Assembly (NCBI GenBank): GCA_030407085.1
Contig: CM059584.1
Span: 61,705,501-61,769,500, forward strand
From: Trichopria drosophilae
Lineage: Eukaryota; Arthropoda; Insecta; Hymenoptera; Diapriidae
DNA: 64,000 bases
Reading direction: 5' to 3'
The translations under genes were made by a program, and so were the position numbers. Positions 9,801 through 21,361 of this stretch are shown piece by piece (position 1 is the stretch's first letter; every line of letters starts with the position of its first letter). The notes under the pieces were generated by a model, which was not told where the DNA came from, ran no database searches, and worked only from the letters and a program-made list of their open reading frames with translations.

Positions 9801-11009
9801 AACTTTAAATTCCGGGTAGCGAATCTGGGTTGTCCGTTATTTTCGGTAACGAACTGACGGGTGTACTTTTGCTATAAAAAAAAAAGTTTTCTGCCCTTTA
9901 GTATCTCATACAAGGGCGCGACTCACGAAGGGAAATTGGAATTTTTATTTCTTCTTTAAATAACATACACTCAAGTCGCTACACTGGTACCTGTGGGGCA
10001 ATACTTAAGAAAGATAACATTTCACACTTATTTTTATACTTGAATTATAATTAACATTTATCATGAGTACATATATTGCACATACATTCATATACACATA
10101 TATATATATAGATCTATATTGGCATAATACAATTCTAAAATAAAATTTTTTTTTTTCTAACGCAAAAGCTGCGTATTACTTTTGGTTTTCTGGTTGGGGG
10201 ACGGGGGGATATCCTATACCTGAAAATCGCGAAACCTATCAATTACTTTTTTCTATAGCGAAAATTGCTCACTATATAATTAATTTCAATTAAAATTCAC
10301 TCAAAAGATTTATTTATACCAAAGAAAATTAATTATTTGCACTTTTGTTATTTAGAAATATTTAACTATCAATTCTCAATCGTTCGCATTAGAATTCGAA
10401 AGTCTACTACCGGACTTTACCTGTCCGAATTATTTCACTTTATATTTCGAATTTAATCGCTTACTATCTCGATTTGAAAACCTTAATAAAAACAAAAAAA
10501 AACTGCAAATTAAAATAACGCTTATTTTTATATATTCTAAAATTTTTCTAAACTTATAATTCTCAAAAGAAAATTTACAAGTGTTGCACCATTTCAAAAT
10601 TTTCCGTTCGCATTATTCGATTTCGTGTAATTCCTAATCTCACTTCAATTATGGTAACCGAAAATTTGTTTTTAAAATGGTTATTCGCGATTAATTCCAA
10701 GTCCGGTGACTTCCTTCAACTTAAATTTTTTTTAACGGCTCGGGGACGTCAGGGCGGGTGTTTGTCAACACCTCGATTTACCGGGCCAACTTATTTCCCC
10801 GGCAACTGTCTTTCGTATTTAAAATTAAGTACGCAAACACGTACTGGATCTCTGCAATTGAAATTGTCGTTGCACTTCCGGTATACGCGACACTAAAAAG
10901 GATCACAAAAAAACTTAACTCCGCTTCAGATTCCCGGCGAGTTCCGCCGAACTCGTTACGACACTTCCTTTACACTTTTCTATTAACGTGGGAAAGTCTA
11001 ATTAGATTT

Positions 11010-11026
11010 TCCCACCAGGGATGCCA
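11010..11026 (-). promoter_or_regulatory. Candidate tRNA primer-binding site
   Basis: On the - strand, three bases after the 5' LTR end, the sequence TGGCATCCCTGGTGGGA begins with TGG, as primer-binding sites complementary to a tRNA CCA end do. I could not name the tRNA. Confidence 0.6.
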
Positions 11027-11029
11027 TTT

Positions 11030-11785
11030 TGTAACCCGTCCTGAAAAGGACGAGGCCAACTTTATTTTCAACGCGCGAACTACAAAAAGGGGGACGGGGG
11101 GGCGGAGTCTGGTTGCGTAGCCGCCTCGACTCTTCTCTACCTCTCTCGGGTTTGTGCTCGACGCTGCCCTGCAGATTTGTTGTGCGGATCTCCTCCGTTT
11201 CGTAGCCGGGTCGTCTATTGCACTTCACTCCTTGGTTGTCCTGGATAAACTCGGTACTTTGTTGCTCGCGGCGCGAACTAACGTTTTTCCTCGATGGCCT
11301 CACACATACTGTCGTCTCGTTCCTCGTCTTCCCCAGCGGTGCGCCGTCGGGCCGGCGCGTGCGCGCTCGAGCGATCGGCGTGAGAGAGGAATTCGTCCGG
11401 GGGTCCGAGTTGGGGGACGTACTCGTCGGGGCGATGACGAGCACCGTCCTCGGGGTCTTCGTGGTGGGAGGGGACGACACGGAGCGCTGACAAGTGCTTC
11501 GTGCGTCCCCGTATCGTCTCGGGCTAGCTTTCGCGGCTTTGAGACAGAGAACGATAGGGAGGGATGGGGAGAGGTCGGCGGCGGTGGCCGAGGCCCGTTA
11601 CTCGGGAACTCTCGAGGCGCACTGCGGCACGACCTGTGGGGGAGGGCGAGTGGAGGCGTGCTCCGGTAAGAAAAAAGAACCGTTTCTCCTCCGGGAGGGG
11701 CGGACTTCGTAGCGGGGTTACGCCCGGCCCCAATAGATGGCGCGAGGTTCGGGAAGCGCGTCGATCTGTGACGGGTTTCGTCACA
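11030..11785 (-). repeat. 5' LTR (right on the + strand)
   Basis: This 756-bp LTR begins TGTAACCC and ends GTCACA on the + strand. It matches the left LTR except for two indels and about two substitutions. As the upstream LTR of a minus-strand element it should hold the promoter. Confidence 0.93.
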
Positions 11786-12320
11786 TTATATTAAGTAGTA
11801 TTTGTAGATATTGTTTTTTGTACTGTTTTAAATAAATAATAATTCTAAATTTTAAACACTTTAATTTTAGAATTTGGTTCGCGATATTGGTCTCGCCATC
11901 TTGAATTTAGCTTATCTGTCGATGGATTCATGATCAGCGACCCCGAAAACCCTTAAATACAAAGTTTCAGCTTGATCAAGTTTTTAAGAATTCGGTCCAT
12001 GATAATGGATCCGCCATCATTAATTTAAATATTTAACCATTTATAATCGTGTACTAACATAATTTGTGATTTTTATATGTATATTGACTAATATTTAGCG
12101 TGCAATAAAATATAATATTCTTCATTTAATGTATAACCAATAATTACAATTTAAGAATGGCTATAGCATTAAGAATAACAATCATGAATTTTGCGCAACA
12201 TTCGATTCTCACTTCCGAATGTACCCACAATATATTTCACACAAAAAAAAATTATTTCGATAAAAAATTTGTTCGCTAAAAATTTGCGAAAACGTGTACT
12301 TTTCAGGAGAATCACCCATA
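11786..12320. other. Non-coding spacer
   Basis: AT-rich sequence with two short similar phrases (GGTCTCGCCATCTTGAATTT near 11890 and GGATCCGCCATCATTAATTT near 12007). No gene seen. Confidence 0.6.
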
Positions 12321-12322
12321 TA

Positions 12323-13089
12323 CAGGGTCATCGAAAAGTATCGGACCCCCCTAATATCTTCAGTTAGAATGCACTTAGGAGAAAATGTCCAATAGCAAAG
12401 TTGTATGGTTTCAAGCGAGGAGTAAGATGATGACCTTGACTTTGACCTTGGCCATGTCCTTCAAGGTCATTTCAAGGTCAATCTTATTTTTTTTAAATAG
12501 AACCCCCTACATTTTATTGCATATTCTTATAGCTTATCTCGAGAGCTTTCCAAAACACTATAATAAAATATTTTTTTATTAAGTACTTTTTGAGTTATAA
12601 AGGTTTGAAGTTAACAATTTTTTGACACAAAATGTAGAATATCTTGTAAAATATTATTTAGTTTTCAGTAATCATAACCTTAATACTTTTGTGCGCGGAA
12701 TAATGAGACCAATTAATTGGTTTAAAGAAAATACATTAATCGGATCCCCCTAATATTTTCAGTAAGAATGCATTTTGGAAAAATGTCATAACAAATTGTT
12801 AACTTCAAACCTTTATAACTCAAAAAGTACTTAATAAAAAAATATTTTATTATAGTGTTTTGGAAAGCTCTCGAGATAAGCTATAAGAATATGCAATAAA
12901 ATGTAGGGGGTTCTATTTAAAAAAATAAGATTGACCTTGAAATGACCTTGAAGGACATGGTCTAGGTCAAAGTCAAGGTCATCATCTTACTCCCCGCTTG
13001 AAACCATACAACTTTGCTATTGGACATTTTCTCCTAAGTGCATTCTAACTGAAGATATTAGGGGGGTCCGATACTTTTCGATGACCCTG
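12323..13089. mobile_element. 767-bp foldback DNA element (CAGGGTCATCG termini)
   Basis: Two inverted arms of about 298 bp (12323-12622 and 12792-13089) flank a short spacer. Ends are CAGGGTCATCGAAAAGTATC and its complement, flanked by TA on both sides (12321-12322, 13090-13091), as in Tc1/mariner elements. The arms contain several AGGTCA half-sites (TTCAAGGTCA type) and a TTTTTTTTAAATAGAACCCCC box. Both parallel the arms of the element at 18932-22266. No coding capacity, so non-autonomous. Confidence 0.9.
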
Positions 13090-13091
13090 TA

Positions 13092-14416
13092 TATTCTCCG
13101 CACACACTCCGTTCTTCTCTCAAAGCCGTCGAGCTTGAGCGGCCGAATCGAGCCGAAGGAAGGTGTGCGAGGTAGATGCACGGTGGAAGGACCCCAATCT
13201 GAGAGCATCACGGGGATGGCTTGCAGGCCTAAAAGTCGTTTTTACTCTCTGTTCACGAAAATAATGGTTGTTCCAGTGAATTGTGCAAAGAAAATATCTC
13301 CTGCGGAGACAAGACTTTACTATATAATAATATAAAATTATTTTTATTTTTGAGCATACTTTACATATACTTATATCAAAAGATATAACACATCTGCAAA
13401 CATTATTTTTGAACAAATGTACTTTAAATAAAAGATTTGTTCGCACTTGTATTATTGTATTGAAAACAATTTTTATTGCTTGAAAAGATATGTATTAAAA
13501 ATTGAATGACCTAAAGCCTTTTCTCTAAAATTTTATATACCTTTGATTCATCTTGAATTCTAACAAAATTAGCAAATACTTTTTTTTTCATAAAAATTGT
13601 GCTGACTGAAATTCGGGTTTTGTTCTTTTTTATGTTTTTTAAAGAACTACGGACTGTATATATTTTATAAAACTCATAAAAGAACTCGTTCAATATATAG
13701 GTTATGTTTTCGAGCATACTTTAGTATTCTACTAGTTTTCGACGTAAGTTACAGGTAATCTACGTATATTTGTAGAAAGCGAGTTTACACTGGTTGCAAC
13801 TTCTATTTACTAACCGTATAATGAATGTTCGCGAATGTTCTCAGTAAACGCGCGAAATGATATCTGGTTCTAACGTTAAAAATGTTATAGCCGTTTTTCC
13901 TTTTACACAGGGTTTGCTCTTTTCTCATAAGAGTCTAATATGTATAATAAACTCGCGCTGATCGAGTTCAAATGTTTATACATCTCTTGTGGAAAAAGTG
14001 CAAAAGAAGAAAGCGCTACTAGTAAAGTAGTAATCTGCGTTAAAAATGTACATTAAAAATCGATAGCAAAAAAAAAAACTTTGTGTCAAATTTGTTAGTA
14101 AAAAATATATGTTTATTTTTTATAATAGCATTTTCCAACAATCAGTTTCTTAGTAATAAACAGTAAGATTGCAGTACATTTTTTTCAGAAAAGTTTTTGT
14201 GTATTGTTTACCAAGAAATTAATAACGTCGATAATACATTTAGTATTACAATACTCTACAAAAATGTACTTTTTTATACACAAATTAGGCTGCCCTGCTA
14301 TTCTTTATAAAAAAGCATGTGAAATCATGTAGTGAGGCCAAGTTTCTTCTGAAGAAAGAAAGTATAACTTTACACAATGGCAATGTAATGTCAAGCATTG
14401 GTTTCACATAAAAATA
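13092..14416. other. Non-coding AT-rich spacer
   Basis: No gene is recognised. A slightly GC-richer patch follows the foldback (13100-13210). The rest is AT-rich with only short chance frames. Confidence 0.6.
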
Positions 14417-16572
14417 TTAACTGAACTAGTTAACTTTACAAATCGATACAATCAAATTGACAATATACAAATATAGACCTTTATTTCATGCATTCCTCCA
14501 CTGGCTTGTCAAAAACCTGGCTGCCGTTTTTCACAATTTTTTTCGGAGAATCTAACTCAGTCAGGTAACTCTTAGACGGTGTTTATATGAAAGTATCACC
14601 ATCACTTAATATTTCTGCATTATATATTTTCACCGGATACTCTGTTATGAGTACCGAAAGCATGAAAAAAATTTGCGGTAGACCTAATTCAGACCAGTTG
14701 TGGATGATTCCGAAATTTAACATTACTACATGCGATGTAAATAACATTACTAAATTCAAGGAAACATCGATAAGTTACTTTCTAAAGTTTATTACCTCGA
14801 CTCAGACCTTAGGTCTGGACGAAGTATTGAATTTGGTCACTTCGCGCATAAAAATTACCCTATAGTTTTTCATCAAATGTCGACGTTTCAGACCCTAAAG
14901 ACCCCAATTCAACAATAAAAAAATTTGTGTCCCGTTTTTTTGTCTCGCGATAACTCGCGTACGGATAAGCGCAATGACATACATTTTTTTTTAAATACGT
15001 GTCTTGGCATAACTTAGATCTGATTAAATTTTGGCGCAGATGCATCCGTCCATTACTAAAAAACATTAGCCCCAATTAAGTAAGGTTTTTATTTTATTTA
15101 AAATTTTCTTTTCAAAGAAAAAAGATAGAGCATGAAATTCTCTCCAAAATAGGTTGTATGCATTTTCCTCCTAAAGTCAACGATAATGCTATAAAAACTG
15201 GTTTAAAATGCTTACGACTATTGTCTGAAAAAGTATTGAATTTGGCCACCTCGGCAAAAAAATTACCCTATAGTTTTTCATCAAATTTCGACGTTTCAAC
15301 CCCCCCCCCCCCCAGGGGTAATCTTCGCCAGCCCCGCGGGCGCGGTGATAACCTACGGGCGCATAAATTTTTTTACGCCCTTGATACGAAAATAACTATT
15401 TCGATAGATCTAAAAGATGTCTTATAGATATCTAAAAGATATCCGTCAGAGATGTTTTCGACACTTTCAAGGTATCTTTGACGAATTATATATATATATA
15501 TATATTGTTCATATAAGATCATAATAATACAGACAGTAATTAGTAAAACACAGTAAACATGTAATATCCATCAAATAGTCTATTATAATACAAGTGCATG
15601 AAGTAAGTGTTTTGCAACTTTTATTTGTTAATACTTCGGCTGGCCTGTCGTCGGAGTTTTGAATATGCTCATTTTCAATTTTACGTCGACTCAGGCCATA
15701 GGTCATAGTTGTTAATCATTTTCAATTGTCATACATATAAGAAACCCTGTATTGTTGTAACATATCTATCGAAGCCACTTGGAGCTAAATATGATTGGAC
15801 CCCCAAATATCAATATAAATTTATAATAGAATTGAAAGCTGTTAGTAAACGAACGAGTATTAAGGAATAGCCGACTCTCCACTGGGTCGAAGTTTCTGAG
15901 CGAGCGAGGCTCCTCGCCAACAGTAGTTTGTATACTGAAATAACTTACACGTCAAACGCACATACTTTTGGGTAAGTAGGTAGAAAGTAAAAAAACTTTT
16001 TTAGTTAGTCAACTGTGCTGATGGTGTTAAAGCATTAATTCCAAATAAAAAAGATTTCCATTAAACTTTGGCATAATTAAGTAGCAAATTTTCATAGAAA
16101 ATCGTATGGAGAGTGCTCTAATGACTTATGGATCCGCTTTATTATTTAATCGACATTGCATCAAGCTGGAGGCCCGTAAGGTGGAAACAGTTCACGACTC
16201 GAAGTAGTGCGAACACGGTTCGTGGACATGACTTTAGAGTCTGGAGTACCACTTGTGGTCAGAGTGCTGCAACTATGTCCCTGAACAAAAATCAAATCAG
16301 ACATTTTTATCATAGGTATTAATTTGTATTTCTTCAATGATGGATTCCATTTGTCCGATAAACTGCAGTTTTTGAAATTTGGGTAAGTAAATTAATTACA
16401 TCATAAATAGATCATTAAATAAATTAAACATTCCCCTTGTCTCCAAAAACTTTGAAAAAAAGGGCAGCCAGGTTTGGACAAGCCAATGGAGCAAGGCTTG
16501 ATATAACATGAATTCTATGTATGTACATTATCAATTTGATTGTATCGATTTGTAAAGTTAACTAGTTCAGTA
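14417..16572. repeat. Inverted repeat pair enclosing about 1.9 kb
   Basis: The segment near 14417-14555 (AACTGAACTAGTTAACTTTA ... AACCTGGCTGCCG) reappears inverted near 16440-16572. Inside lie two direct copies of a further phrase (GTATTGAATTTGG...AATTACCCTATAGTTTTTCA at about 14824 and 15233). A C-run occurs at about 15301-15313 and a TA microsatellite near 15487-15504. The outer pair may be the ends of a decayed DNA transposon; no transposase is recognised. Confidence 0.6.
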
Positions 16573-17260
16573 AATAAATAAATGGTGTTATTGTGTAGCA
16601 GTATATATAATAAAAAAAATAAATAAATAGTTCGGCTTTGTCCTACAATTTAATTTGTTGAAATTCTCCCTCGATGTTTCGAACAAACTCGTGTTCAATT
16701 TCAAGAGGGTTCGCAGTAATCCTCTGCTAGCTCGAGTCTAGAGAGGATCGGTCTCGGTATACGTCGAAAATTATTGACTCTACTATAGAGCTTTCTACGC
16801 GCTTATGTGTTATCTTGTGCTCTCGGTGTCCATGGAGCGGGTAGAAGTATAATTGAGCACCTGGATGCTAAGACCGGGTGCGTTCTCGACATGCCGAATT
16901 TATTTAATAAACGTCGTTGATTCTAACTCGCTATATTTCGGTGAAAAATGCTTCAAAATATCTGACATTTCCACGTTACATTCACTACCCTGCCAAAAAT
17001 ATGAGCGTCCATTAAGAGTTCATAAAGCGTGCAACTGACGTCCGGGAGAGGTGCAAAAAACGTGCATTCCGCTTCTACGAAAGTTCGATAGGAGTAGTTA
17101 AAGCATGAAGGCGTACAGGAAGGGTTCCTAATTAATGTATTAAAAAAATAGTTACCTTGAAAACATTTGTATTTATTTTATATTTTTTTCTACATTTTAT
17201 TTAAAAATTAAATTTTTGTTTAATAAAGATGAAGATGAATTTATCGTTCGGTGATATTTC

Positions 17261-17819
17261 AATAAGTAATTGATGAATTTATCGGTAATCCGAACCAAAT
17301 AGTGTCTGAGTTTTTTAAATTTCGCGCGACAAATATTTTGCCAGCCAATCAACATTGAAACTCATTTTAGATGGAATGTGACGAAATTTAAATTAAATTA
17401 AAGAATCTCAAGAATGATTCTTTAAAAATGTGAAATTAAGATGATAATTAATAGAAAATTCAGAAAAAACGAAATGAAGAAAAACACTTGAAAAAAATGG
17501 GGTATGGAAGCACATTCGCAGCCGGTGGGGACGAACCCACGACCTTTCGATTTCGCGTCGAATGCTCTACCATCTACCCATTTTTTTCAAGTGTTTTTCT
17601 TCATTTCGTTTTTTCTGAATTTTCTATTAATTATCATCTTAATTTCACATTTTTAAAGAATTATTCTTGAGATTCTTTAATTTAATTTAAATTTCGTGTC
17701 ACATTCCATCTAAAATGAGTTTCAAAGTTGATTGGCTGGCAAAATATTTGTCGCGCAAAATTTGAAAAACTCAGACACTATTTGGTTCGGATTACCGATA
17801 AATTCACCAATTACTTATT
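17261..17819. repeat. Nested palindrome (hairpin) with about 240-bp arms
   Basis: Arms 17261-17501 and 17577-17819 are near-perfect inverted copies (AATAAGTAATTGATGAATTT... to CACTTGAAAAAAATGGG). The 75-base loop is not self-complementary and carries a tRNA-like sequence. Confidence 0.9.
17509..17580 (-). other. tRNA-like sequence in hairpin loop
   Basis: Read on the - strand it shows a shortened D-arm-like A box (GGTAGATGGTAGAGC), an anticodon-stem-like TTCGA/TCGAA pair with a CGCGAAA loop, and a good T arm (GTGGGTTCGTCCCCAC, B box). The D arm appears about five bases short and the acceptor stem does not close. It is a relic or a Pol III-promoter-like module, not a functional tRNA gene. Confidence 0.65.
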
Positions 17820-18430
17820 AAATTTTTGTTTGTATGTAATTTAATTTTTTTAAAGATAAATTAATTGTCTTAAAATAAGATCTTCTCATTCGGTCACCTA
17901 TCCTGCCGTAATCAACGGCATGCGACGCCTAACGTGAAACAAAGAGTGTGCTTGACGCCAACCACTGATCTACCATCGTGAATAAATTTCTAAGACACGT
18001 ATATAAGTATATTTCGTAATTTGATAATCCTGTTAGACCTCTATTCTAATAAAAATGTTCGTTGATAATGAATAAATAATGTAGAGCAAAATAATTTTTG
18101 AAGATTATAAGGTTTTGTAAAGAAACTTGTACAAGATTGTAAAAATCGCTTTACTTCATCTTGCCGAACGACTCGTGAACTCTTTAATTTTGGTTTTCTC
18201 ACGTAGCGTACAAAAGTAAAAAAAGCTTGATGCACTCTTAAAAGCCACTTAACTGGATGCTTAGATAACGCTTAAAAGTTGTATATTCACGCTTCAGAAC
18301 TCTTTTCAATTAAGCGTCATTGAAACTTATTCTAAGCGTGCGATTCGCTTCATTAAGCGTACAACTTCGTAAAAACGTTTCTTGTACTCGCAGTGGACGC
18401 TTTACTGTATGCTTCGTTTTTGGCAGGGTA

Positions 18431-18929
18431 TACATTAACGAAACTAAGAAAAATGATTGTAAAATAATTCAAAGTAGTGAATTATTATCCGCCGTATTCG
18501 ATCTGACATTTTAAATGTTTCAAAATTTATGTTTAATTCGTATTAAGTGGCCTCTAAATAGTTCGGATACCAAAGTATTGAATTTTTAATACTGGAAGTC
18601 CGCTATATTGTATTCATAAATCTCCGTATGATGATTTTCAAAATATGTGTACAATTTTTTCATTTTTGGCTTCCATACTAGTTTCTCCATTCAAATAATT
18701 ATCAATTTTGTGAAGACCACATCTAAGCAAAGAAATTAAAGTTCATGACCCTATGTTGTCTCATGTAATCCTTCGTATTTTATCTGTATTTTAAGATTTG
18801 AAAAAGGGCCCAACGACATTATAAAATAGACAGTTTTACCTTTAATTTAAGCCCTAGTAGAAATTATTTGCTTAAAATGTTCAGTGGAGAGGTTGGTGGC
18901 CCATTGGAGAAAGAATGCCTATACATGCA
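18431..18929. other. Non-coding spacer
   Basis: AT-rich, no recognisable gene or repeat. Confidence 0.5.
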
Positions 18930-18931
18930 TA

Positions 18932-19602
18932 CAGGGTGATCCAAAAGTCCCGGAACAGCAAAATATCTCAGCGGGAGTGCATTTTCGAGGAAAATGTTTC
19001 AGACAAAAGTTTCAGGATTTTTCCCTGGCTATTTAATGGCGATATTGAATTTGACCTTGAACATGACCTTGAAGGTTATTTCAAGGTCAAGTTAATTTTT
19101 TTAAATGGGAACCCCTATTTTTTTTCATGGATTCTGAAAGAGCGGGAAATTCTACGTCCGAGTATGATATGATCAATTTTTCCGGCAAGGTCATTTCAAG
19201 GTGAAACTTAAAACTCCCGTAACGGCGAAATATCTCAGAGGGTGTGCATTTCTTTGGAAATTGTTTCAGACAAAAGTTTAAGGATTTTTCCTGGGATATT
19301 TAATGGTAGCACAGAATTTGACCTTGAACATGACCTTGAAGGTTATTTCAAGGTCAAGTTTGTTTTTTTTAATGGAAACTGCTATTTTTTTTCACGGATT
19401 CGGAGAGAGCACAAAATTTTACGTCCAAATATGCTATGGCCGTTTTTTTCGGCAATGTCATTTCAAGGCCAAACTTAAAACTCCCGGAACAGCGAATTAG
19501 CTCAGCAAGAGGCATCATTGAATTTAACCTTGAAAATTACCTTGAGGCTTATTCTAAGCTCAAGACTATTTTTTTTTAATTGGAACCCCGTTTTATTTTC
19601 GT
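18932..19602. repeat. Left TIR, three tandem modules
   Basis: Modules begin near 18932, 19205 and 19475. Each has a CCCGGAACAGC/AAATATCTCAG box, a GAAAATGTTTCAGACAAAAG box and a cluster of TTCAAGGTCA-type motifs in both orientations, then a poly-T/AATGG-ACCCC box. The third module is the most decayed. Confidence 0.9.
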
Positions 19603-19839
19603 AATGTTTCCAGAGTTTCCAGAGTGCAATGCATTATCATTGTTCCCGGATAAAAATATACATTTTTTTTTTACATCCGATACGTTTATAAATACCGTAT
19701 GTATGGGTAACATTTTTACATTGTTTCCAATGCTACCGCCGGCTTTAGCATTACCCAAGATGTACCGCGTGGAGGTAGCACGGTCGGGTTTACACCTCTT
19801 CGGGGTGCTTTGTTCAGGTGGTTCCCCTCGCCGTCACCT

Positions 19840-19902
19840 GTGCGTGTGCGTGTGCGTGTGCGTGTGCGTGTGCGTGTGCGTGTGCGCATGTGTGTGTGTG
19901 GG
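19840..19902. repeat. GTGTGC/GT microsatellite
   Basis: A run of GTGTGC units followed by GT dinucleotides, inside the transposon downstream of the transposase gene. Confidence 0.95.
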
Positions 19903-19963
19903 TGTCCCCAGACAGTTAAGGCAAGATGGGTATACTAAGATTTTGATGAAATTATGTATCTTA

Positions 19964-21046
19964 CTAAAGCTTATGCTCAAAGTGATTGCCATGAACTTCT
20001 TGGCAATATCCCAAGCGATTATAAAAAGTCGATACGACTTTTTTAATCATATCTGGTTCTATAGCCGCGATCTCATCCCGTATTCGTTGTTTTACTTCCT
20101 CAATATTCACCGGTTTCGTTCGATACACTCTATCTTTGAGATAACCCCATAGAAAATAGTCAAGGGGCGTAAGATCCGGAGATCTTGGTGGCCATTCTAT
20201 TACACCCCTTCGACATATCCACCGTTCTGCGAATACATCACTCAAATAATTGCGAACATCTGTTGCATAATGGGGTGCTGCACCATCTTGCTGAAACCAA
20301 GTCTGATCGAAATCCTCGCCTACAATAACCTGAATAGCAGGGATGATGTCGTCCCTCAACATATCGTGGTATTTTTGACCAGTAAGGGTACCCTCGATGA
20401 AGAAGGGCCCAACTACCGCATTGTTTATAATACCTGCCCATACGTTTACTTTTTCAGGATATTGAGTAGAACGACTATCGACCATCCAATTAGGATTGGT
20501 TTCACTCCAATAAGACATGTTATGTCTATTGATTGCCCCATTTAAGAAGAATGTAGCTTCATCAGAAAATACGATGCGATTCAAGAAACCGGCATCAGCA
20601 TCTATTCGATTCATCATTAATTCCGCAAACTGTAGGCGTCTATCAGGATCGTCTTCATTCAATTGTTGTACGAGTCTAACTTTGTATGGGTGAAATTTTA
20701 AGTTTTTAGTTAAGATCCGTTGTACTGTACCGTAACATAAGTCGTGCTGCTGTTTAACTTTCCTGATGGAAGTATGAGGATCTTCCGTTATTGACAGCGC
20801 GACATTCAACTCATTTTCTTCAGTTGATGCTGTTACTGGACGACCTGCTCTTGGGAGATCCTTCACAGTACCGTGAACTTCAAAACGATTTATTGTTCTG
20901 CTAACAGTAGATTTAGAAATCGGTTCTCGTCCCTCTCTAAATGATGCGTTAAATAAGGTTCGCACATTCTCTAAAGATCGCTGGTTATCACCCCAGCCTC
21001 TCATCATGAGAATGGTTATTCTTTCTCGTTCACTTAGCGCAGCCAT
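19964..21046 (-). CDS. Tc1/mariner-superfamily transposase, DD41D type, intact
   Basis: A complete 360-residue frame from ATG at 21046 to TAG. It would cut and paste the flanking element by recognising its inverted repeats in the nucleus. The N-terminal ~120 residues form a paired HTH DNA-binding region (LSERERITILMMRGWGDNQR; STVSRTINRF; GTVKDLPRAGRPVTAS is the usual GRPR-like linker). The catalytic triad is D162 (VFSDEATF), D254 (WFQQDGAAPHY) and D296 (PRSPDLTPLDYFLWG). The spacing of 41 residues between the second and third Asp matches the DD41D group described for the rosa element. C-terminal residues 297-360 are the usual tail. It has no stops or frameshifts. Confidence 0.95.
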   Translation of the reverse strand: MAALSERERITILMMRGWGDNQRSLENVRTLFNASFREGREPISKSTVSRTINRFEVHGTVKDLPRAGRPVTASTEENELNVALSITEDPHTSIRKVKQQHDLCYGTVQRILTKNLKFHPYKVRLVQQLNEDDPDRRLQFAELMMNRIDADAGFLNRIVFSDEATFFLNGAINRHNMSYWSETNPNWMVDSRSTQYPEKVNVWAGIINNAVVGPFFIEGTLTGQKYHDMLRDDIIPAIQVIVGEDFDQTWFQQDGAAPHYATDVRNYLSDVFAERWICRRGVIEWPPRSPDLTPLDYFLWGYLKDRVYRTKPVNIEEVKQRIRDEIAAIEPDMIKKVVSTFYNRLGYCQEVHGNHFEHKL

Positions 21047-21361
21047 TGCTCTTTGTACGACATATACGTATGTATTTTGTTACTGAAATGATGCTTAATA
21101 CGTTTAGATAGGAAAGGCGTTTAGATAGGAAATCCATGTATCTCACAAAACGATAAAGTTAAGACCAAAATGTAACCTTATAAGACTGTACACGTATGTA
21201 TAAATTCAATGTGAATGTATGTTGTTTATTTACTTCGCTGGTGACTCGTGCTCTCTGTCGCTGTTCGCGCGCCCAAGTTCACTTTGCACAAGTGTTGCGT
21301 AAGATGTATGTATACACTTTTTTTAAACAGTTTATTATTCTATTTACAAAATTAGAGGACA

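Larger units (their letters stand above)
8688..11029 (-). other. Long 5' leader of the LTR element
   Basis: About 2.3 kb lie between the 5' LTR and gag, with no convincing ORF. The part nearest gag is the tandem-repeat block listed separately. The remainder (9840-11029) is AT-rich, with a short TA/TATA tract near 10096-10112. The primer-binding site candidate lies at its far end. Confidence 0.75.
153..11785 (-). mobile_element. Ty3/gypsy-type LTR retrotransposon, full length, minus strand
   Basis: Two near-identical LTRs (153-986 and 11030-11785), both starting TGTAACCC and ending GTCACA on the + strand, bound an internal region whose genes all read on the - strand. The order in transcription direction is leader, gag N-part, capsid, zinc knuckles, protease-RT, RNase H-integrase, then an extra ORF with a zinc knuckle. 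The RT-RH-INT order and the D,D-35-E integrase with a GPF/Y-like module place it in the Ty3/gypsy group. Flanks are CTAT on the left and TTAT on the right, so a 4-bp target duplication is possible with one mismatch. The coding region carries in-frame stops and a frameshift, so this copy is probably not autonomous unless recoding occurs. Confidence 0.93.
16988..18428. mobile_element. 1.44-kb non-autonomous DNA element with CCCTGCCAAAAA termini
   Basis: The left end CCCTGCCAAAAATATGAGCG and the right end TTCGTTTTTGGCAGGG are inverted and flanked by TA (16986-16987, 18429-18430). The right subterminal 200 bp is rich in AAGCGT/ACGCTT words, a common layout for transposase-binding subterminal repeats. 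There is no long ORF. A palindrome with a tRNA-like loop is nested at 17261-17819. A second copy of the right end is at about 41010-41065. Confidence 0.75.
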
